NCBI GenBank assembly: GCA_017960705.1
Contig: JAGCYR010000106.1
Span: 1 to 5,181 of the forward strand
Reading direction: 5' to 3'
Length of the DNA stretch: 5,181 nucleotides
From: Clostridia bacterium
GTDB lineage: Bacteria > Bacillota > Clostridia > Oscillospirales > CAG-272
Numbering within the stretch: the first letter of the stretch is position 1; each line of letters begins with the position of its first letter. Below are positions 1 to 2,617 of the stretch, piece by piece. The translations under genes were made by a program, and so were the position numbers. Below the pieces are notes generated by a model. That model did no database searches and had not been told where the DNA came from. It was given only the letters and a program-made list of their open reading frames with translations.

Positions 1-227
1 AACTCGGTCGGGATGCAGGGAAGGTTGTCGAGCTTCCAGCGCGCTTTGCCGGATTCGGGCATCCCGCCCTGGTAATCTTCAATATCGACGAGCGAGAACA
101 GATGCCCGAACGCCCAGGTAACGAGATACCCCGGACATTCGAGGTATCCGTTCCGCCTGACGGAGTTTCCGACGGCGGAGGCGATGTTGCGTGCAAGGCT
201 CGGTTTTTCGGCTACGATCAGGTACAT
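1..227 (-). CDS. topB: DNA topoisomerase III (type IA), N-terminal part; 3' end outside window
   Basis: The first 75 codons of a gene that runs off the left edge. Translation begins MYLIVAEKPSLARNIASAVG, followed by a GYLVTWAFGHLFSL stretch near residues 33-46. The EKPS-x-A signature directly after a hydrophobic beta strand, then a GHL segment, is the start of the Toprim domain of bacterial topoisomerase III. In this family the Glu of EKPS helps bind the catalytic Mg2+, while the active-site Tyr lies far downstream and cannot be seen here. Family members relax negatively supercoiled DNA and decatenate replication or recombination intermediates by single-strand passage in the cytoplasm. The ATG was chosen because an AAGGAGG site lies six bases upstream and family proteins begin at this point. 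The gene follows about 590 non-coding bases after hisS, so it probably has its own promoter. Plasmid- or element-borne topB homologues share this N-terminus, so the chromosomal paralogue is an inference. Identity as a type IA topoisomerase is fairly certain. Confidence 0.88.
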   Translation of the reverse strand, partial: MYLIVAEKPSLARNIASAVGNSVRRNGYLECPGYLVTWAFGHLFSLVDIEDYQGGMPESGKARWKLDNLPCIPTE

Positions 228-233
228 CCCGAT

Positions 234-240
234 CCTCCTT
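234..240 (-). promoter_or_regulatory. Ribosome binding site of topB
   Basis: AAGGAGG on the minus strand, six bases before the ATG at 227. This is a near-perfect Shine-Dalgarno sequence and it fixes the topB start. Confidence 0.8.
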
Positions 241-325
241 CAAAGGGTGTTTTGGGTTTTCGGCGGGGTCGCCGGAGGGGGTCTTACGCGGCTTCTCCGT
301 ACCTCCTTCCCCGCCCGTTCCGATG

Positions 326-344
326 ATTCGTAAACTTTACGAAT
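326..344. promoter_or_regulatory. 19-bp palindrome upstream of topB, candidate operator
   Basis: ATTCGTAAA, one central C, then TTTACGAAT: nine-base arms that are exact reverse complements. A perfect odd-length palindrome of this size resembles the binding site of a dimeric repressor or activator. It lies about 100 bases upstream of the topB start, within the stretch where its promoter should be. No regulator gene is in the window and I cannot assign a family. The same sequence could also form a short stem in RNA, but the one-base centre and lack of a following T-run argue against a terminator. Confidence 0.45.
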
Positions 345-381
345 TCAGTGAAGAGGGGGCGGGGAAGCGGGGGAGAGCGCG

Positions 382-395
382 TTTCGGTCGGTTTT
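382..395. repeat. 14-bp direct repeat, left copy
   Basis: TTTCGGTCGGTTTT on the plus strand, identical to 729-742. On the minus strand the similarity extends beyond the 14 bases: this copy is preceded by TTGACAGAT and the other by TTGATAGGAG, giving two related units of 23 and 24 bases. The copies bracket the DnaA-box cluster. Confidence 0.6.
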
Positions 396-443
396 ATCTG
401 TCAAGCGGGCAAAACGGAGAAAATAAAGTTTTGCGGAAAAAAG

Positions 444-575
444 TTTTCCACCTGCAGAACTGTGGAAAATGTGGATAACGGCCGGGCAAACGCGGTCGAT
501 TTTCGCCGCCAGAACTGATTTTGAGCGAAATCGGGGGTAGTTGCGCACTCTCTCCACACCCGACGTTGTGGAAAA
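444..575. promoter_or_regulatory. Cluster of five DnaA-box-like 9-mers
   Basis: Compared with the DnaA box TTATCCACA: 470-478 is an exact match on the minus strand; 461-469 and 567-575 are TTTTCCACA on the minus strand (one difference each); 444-452 is TTTTCCACC on the plus strand (two differences); 550-558 is CTCTCCACA on the plus strand (two differences). Boxes 461-469 and 470-478 abut with no gap in the same orientation. Box 444-452 faces 461-469 as an 8-base perfect inverted repeat with a 10-base spacer, and 550-558 faces 567-575 in the same divergent-arm arrangement. The cluster sits in an AT-rich non-coding patch. DnaA bound at such sites can open an origin, regulate transcription or titrate free DnaA. 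No dnaA or dnaN gene is in the window, so the role is open. Confidence 0.6.
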
Positions 576-687
576 CCGCGGAAAGCGTGAAATTTGTCAG
601 GTTTGCACAATTCTTCAAATCGACGCGCTCCGACGGAGCCCGACGGATCGATCGCTGCGATTTTCCGTCGAAAAAATTTTCGCGGCG

Positions 688-710
688 CGATTCGCACGAA
701 CTGCGAATCG
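688..710. repeat. Inverted repeat with 9-base arms
   Basis: CGATTCGCA, five-base spacer CGAAC, then TGCGAATCG. The arms are exact reverse complements. It could be a protein site or an RNA stem-loop. On the minus strand a T-rich run (complement of 671-676) comes only about eleven bases after the stem, so it is not a standard terminator. It lies between the hisS terminator and the DnaA-box cluster. Confidence 0.45.
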
Positions 711-728
711 AGTTAAAATAGAGACGGT

Positions 729-742
729 TTTCGGTCGGTTTT
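729..742. repeat. 14-bp direct repeat, right copy
   Basis: Exact second copy of the 14-mer at 382-395, 347 bases away in the same orientation. It lies just downstream, in transcription direction, of the T-run that ends the hisS terminator. Confidence 0.6.
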
Positions 743-750
743 CTCCTATC

Positions 751-815
751 AAAAAACCCGCCCCGGGGGACGTCCGGATCTTCCCGAGGGAAGGGGACGC
801 GAGCCGGGGGCCGGG
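751..815 (-). terminator. Probable rho-independent terminator of hisS
   Basis: On the minus strand an RNA segment (complement of 815-807) can pair with the segment at 764-757 in an 8-bp GC stem, CCCG plus CCCC against GGGG plus CGGG, with one bulged base. It is followed at once by six T residues (complement of 756-751). The enclosed sequence contains its own hairpin with TTCCC/GGGAA arms at about 780-792. The structure begins about 18 bases after the hisS stop codon. The large enclosed loop makes it less standard than the terminator at 2560-2596, but the GC stem plus U-run is clear. Confidence 0.55.
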
Positions 816-837
816 TTTACCGGTAAACCGGTTTACG
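814..837. repeat. Three alternating 8-bp half-sites over the hisS stop codon
   Basis: GGTTTACC, GGTAAACC and GGTTTACG follow each other without gaps. They create two overlapping perfect palindromes, 814-829 (16 bp) and 823-836 (14 bp). The hisS stop codon (833-835) lies in the third unit. This may simply contribute to the 3' structure of the hisS transcript, or be a protein-binding array. Confidence 0.45.
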
Positions 838-2077
838 GAAGCGTGAAAGTGTCGAGCTCGACCTCGGTCTGGGTGCTGTTCTTCATATCGCGGAGAAACG
901 CGCGGCCCGATTCGAGTTCGTTATCGCCCAGGATCAGCGTAAAGTCGGCGCCGATCTTGTTCGCGTACTTCATCTGCGCCTTGAGGCTCCGTCCGACGAG
1001 GTCGCATTCGACGAACGCGCCGGTTTGACGGAGACGCTCGGTGATGACCGCCGCGGCGTCGCTCGCCTTTTCTCCGAGGGCGGCGATATAGAGGCGGGGG
1101 GCGGCGGGTTTCGGCTCTTCGATCCCCTGCGCCCGGAGCGCGAGGATCACGCGGGTAATGCCCATCGCGAATCCGATCGCGGGCATCGGCGCTCCGCCGA
1201 GCTCCTCGACCAGTCCGTCGTACCGTCCGCCGCCGCAGACCGTGCTCTGCGCGCCGATCCCGTCCGCGATGAACTCAAAGACGGTGCGGGTGTAATAGTC
1301 CAGCCCTCGCACGATCGCGGGATCCACCACGTACTTGATCCCCATCCCGTCGAGCAGACGGGTCAGGGTGTCGAAGTGCGCCTTGCAGTCGGGGCAGAGG
1401 AAGTCGATGGTTTTGGGCGCTCCTTTGGCGATTCCCGAGCAGATCGGGCTCTTGCAGTCGAGTAGCCTGAGCGGGTTCTTTTCAAGCCGGGTCTTACAGG
1501 TGTCGCAGAGCTGTTCGCGGCGCGCGCCGAAATAGGAGACCAGCGCCGAGCGGTAACCGCCGCGGCAGTTCTTGCATCCGATCGAGTTCAGGTGCAGGGT
1601 CAGCCCCTTGAGCCCGAGCCGCCGGAAGACCGACGAAGCGAGCGCGATCATGGTGGCGTCCGCCGCGGCTCCCTCAGCCCCGAAAAGTTCGGCACCGAAC
1701 TGGAAGAACTCGCGGCTCCGTCCCGCCTGGGGGGCTTCGTGACGGAAGCAGTTGATAAGATAGAAGTATTTGAGGGGCATCGGGTCGCTCTGACAGCCGT
1801 GCTCGAGCAGCGCCCGGACGACCGACGCCGTCCCCTCGGGGCGCAGACTGATGCGGCGGTTCTCGTCGCGGTCGACGAAGGTATACATCTCCTTCTGCAC
1901 CACGTCGGTGGTATCGCCGACCCCGCGCTCGAACAGTTCGGTGTTCTCGAAGGTCGGGGTGCGGATCTCGCCGAAACCGTAGTTCTTCGCCTCCTCCCGC
2001 ATGACCGATTCGATCATACGGTAGAGCGGAGTTTCGTCGGGCAGGACGTCGATCGTCCCTTTGATTTTCTGGATCAT
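833..2077 (-). CDS. hisS: Histidine--tRNA ligase (HisRS)
   Basis: A full-length 414-residue class II aminoacyl-tRNA synthetase that attaches histidine to tRNA-His using ATP, in the cytoplasm as a dimer. Visible signatures: KGTIDVLPDE at 6-15; motif 1 region around 36-55; motif 2 with RPEGTASVVRA (79-89) and FRHEAPQAGRSREFFQFGAE (111-130); the histidine-specific RGLDYYTRTVFE (257-268), whose Arg is catalytic in the E. coli enzyme; GGGRYDGL (282-289); motif 3 GFAMGITR (302-309). The C-terminal anticodon-binding domain spans about 326-414, with SLKAQMKYANKIGA inside it. The insertion between motif 2 and the histidine motif carries eight cysteines in four pairs (168/171, 191/194, 208/213, 228/231), compatible with metal binding. 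I recall this pattern from clostridial HisRS. The ATG has AAGGAGA seven bases upstream. The gene lies 30 bases downstream of mrnC and is probably co-transcribed with it. Length and motifs are intact. A HisZ paralogue is unlikely because the catalytic residues are present. Confidence 0.97.
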   Translation of the reverse strand: MIQKIKGTIDVLPDETPLYRMIESVMREEAKNYGFGEIRTPTFENTELFERGVGDTTDVVQKEMYTFVDRDENRRISLRPEGTASVVRALLEHGCQSDPMPLKYFYLINCFRHEAPQAGRSREFFQFGAELFGAEGAAADATMIALASSVFRRLGLKGLTLHLNSIGCKNCRGGYRSALVSYFGARREQLCDTCKTRLEKNPLRLLDCKSPICSGIAKGAPKTIDFLCPDCKAHFDTLTRLLDGMGIKYVVDPAIVRGLDYYTRTVFEFIADGIGAQSTVCGGGRYDGLVEELGGAPMPAIGFAMGITRVILALRAQGIEEPKPAAPRLYIAALGEKASDAAAVITERLRQTGAFVECDLVGRSLKAQMKYANKIGADFTLILGDNELESGRAFLRDMKNSTQTEVELDTFTLP

Positions 2078-2084
2078 GGTATCG

Positions 2085-2091
2085 TCTCCTT
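2085..2091 (-). promoter_or_regulatory. Ribosome binding site of hisS
   Basis: AAGGAGA on the minus strand, seven bases before the hisS ATG, in the 30-base gap after mrnC. It supports the start at 2077. Confidence 0.75.
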
Positions 2092-2107
2092 GCGGTAATA
2101 GGTAAGG

Positions 2108-2518
2108 TCAGGGAAGCGCGGTCTCCCGGTGGGCGAGCCCGTCGAGCAGCCGGTCGAGGATCTCCTGCAGCCGCTCGGTCTGTCCCGTCACCTCCAGCAT
2201 CCCGAGCAGGGCTTCCAGCGCGGTGGCTCTGCGGTAGTCGGCGGGGGAGGCGTGGCGGGGACGGTTCAGATGTCCCGAGTTCGACGCGCGGTGGGCGACC
2301 GCTTTTTCGTCGTCCGAGAGCGTCGGTTCGATCAGACCAAATCCCTCGGACTGCGCCTCCGCCGTCACGTAGGCGAGCGAAAGCCGGGTCAGCTCTCCGT
2401 TCCGGGAGATTCCGCGGGCAACGAGCCGACGTCGGACGGCGTGGGAAAAGATCGCGTCGCCGAGATAAGCGAGGGCGAGGACGTCCGGCAGATCGGTCTG
2501 CAGAATCTTGTTTTCCAT
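2108..2518 (-). CDS. mrnC: Mini-ribonuclease III (Mini-III)
   Basis: A 136-residue protein matching the small, single-domain RNase III relative found in Bacillota and plastids. In Bacillus subtilis the enzyme is a dimer that trims the ends of 23S rRNA precursor within the pre-ribosome. The first half holds DVLALAYLGDAIFSHAVRRR (12-31), the family's GDA motif with the metal-binding Asp at residue 21. The second half holds a basic patch R77-A-S-N80, then YRRATALEALLGMLEV (95-110), with the second catalytic acid at Glu102. There is no double-stranded-RNA-binding domain, as expected for Mini-III. Two features differ from B. subtilis as I remember it: Ser25 replaces the Glu that follows GDAIF, and the RGRNAKSG loop is reduced to RASNSGH. 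The ATG follows a GGGAGG site. It heads a two-gene unit with hisS, a translation-related pairing. In Bacillus the neighbour is cysS. Confidence 0.88.
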   Translation of the reverse strand: MENKILQTDLPDVLALAYLGDAIFSHAVRRRLVARGISRNGELTRLSLAYVTAEAQSEGFGLIEPTLSDDEKAVAHRASNSGHLNRPRHASPADYRRATALEALLGMLEVTGQTERLQEILDRLLDGLAHRETALP

Positions 2519-2522
2519 AGAT

Positions 2523-2528
2523 CCTCCC
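2523..2528 (-). promoter_or_regulatory. Ribosome binding site of mrnC
   Basis: GGGAGG on the minus strand, four bases before the ATG at 2518. The spacing is rather short but no other start fits the family N-terminus better. Confidence 0.55.
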
Positions 2529-2559
2529 TCTCTTTTCGGTTTTTCGCGAACTCCAACAC

Positions 2560-2596
2560 AAAAGGGACCGCCCGTCCGGTTTATCCGGTCCCTTTT
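2560..2596 (-). terminator. Rho-independent terminator after the TPR gene
   Basis: Perfect 11-bp stem, AAAAGGGACCG at 2560-2570 against CGGTCCCTTTT at 2586-2596, around a 15-base loop. Read on the minus strand the right arm ends in TTTTGTGTT. The stem is symmetrical with A and T runs on both sides, so it could stop transcription in both directions. It ends the TPR-protein gene and separates it from mrnC-hisS, whose own promoter must lie in the 40 or so bases before mrnC, within the stem, or be replaced by read-through. No clear promoter is visible there. Confidence 0.85.
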
Positions 2597-2599
2597 ATG

Positions 2600-2616
2600 C
2601 GCCCGAAAGTCGGGCG
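2600..2616. repeat. Short hairpin directly after the TPR gene stop codon
   Basis: CGCCCGA, loop AAG, TCGGGCG: a 7-bp GC stem starting one base after the stop codon (2618-2620) in transcription direction. It stacks with the terminator at 2560-2596 and probably strengthens it or protects the 3' end. On the plus strand it is followed by TTTATTTT, so it also looks like a plus-strand terminator, although no plus-strand gene feeds it. Confidence 0.5.
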
Positions 2617-2617
2617 T

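Larger units (their letters stand above)
241..832. other. Long non-coding interval between hisS and topB
   Basis: About 590 bases with no convincing gene. Short open frames exist on both strands, but none combines a ribosome binding site with a recognisable protein. Base composition shifts here: I count 22 G or C in the 60 bases 421-480 (37%), against 36 of 60 (60%) in a sample from the TPR gene (3001-3060). Reading from hisS toward topB it holds the hisS terminator (about 815-751), one copy of a 14-bp direct repeat, a 9-bp-arm inverted repeat, an A/T run at 671-680, five DnaA-box-like 9-mers (575-444), the second copy of the direct repeat, a G-rich purine tract on the plus strand (about 346-378), a 19-bp palindrome, and a GC-rich leader before the topB ribosome binding site. 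No promoter with both good -35 and -10 elements was found, although topB presumably needs one here. Confidence 0.75.

Noticed and set aside
301..308. AAGGAGGT on the minus strand, a second perfect Shine-Dalgarno sequence upstream of topB
   Set aside because: No ATG, GTG or TTG follows at a usable distance, so it does not serve a leader peptide that I can see. It may be a chance match.
399..404. TTGACA on the minus strand as the -35 box of a topB promoter
   Set aside because: The hexamer is perfect, but at 16-18 bases spacing the sequence is GC-rich (around CGCGCT) with no -10-like hexamer. It is also part of the repeated unit shared with 752-729.
444..575. Calling the DnaA-box cluster a replication origin
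   Set aside because: No dnaA, dnaN or other origin-linked gene is present, no clear DNA-unwinding or DnaA-trio element was found, and gene direction on the right side points toward the cluster. It is therefore reported as a box cluster only.
521..846. Small plus-strand open frames of 66 and 101 codons in the intergenic interval
   Set aside because: No ribosome binding site and no recognisable protein. They run through the DnaA boxes, the inverted repeat and the hisS terminator, and the longer one enters the hisS 3' end.
1592..2098. Plus-strand open frame of 168 codons opposite hisS
   Set aside because: It lies opposite a clear hisS, has no recognisable domain, and is the kind of long antisense frame that GC-rich codon use creates.
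1674..2561. Minus-strand open frame of 295 codons covering mrnC and part of hisS
   Set aside because: It is a shifted frame over two convincing genes. Its translation is rich in Arg and Pro with no domain, and it crosses the terminator edge.
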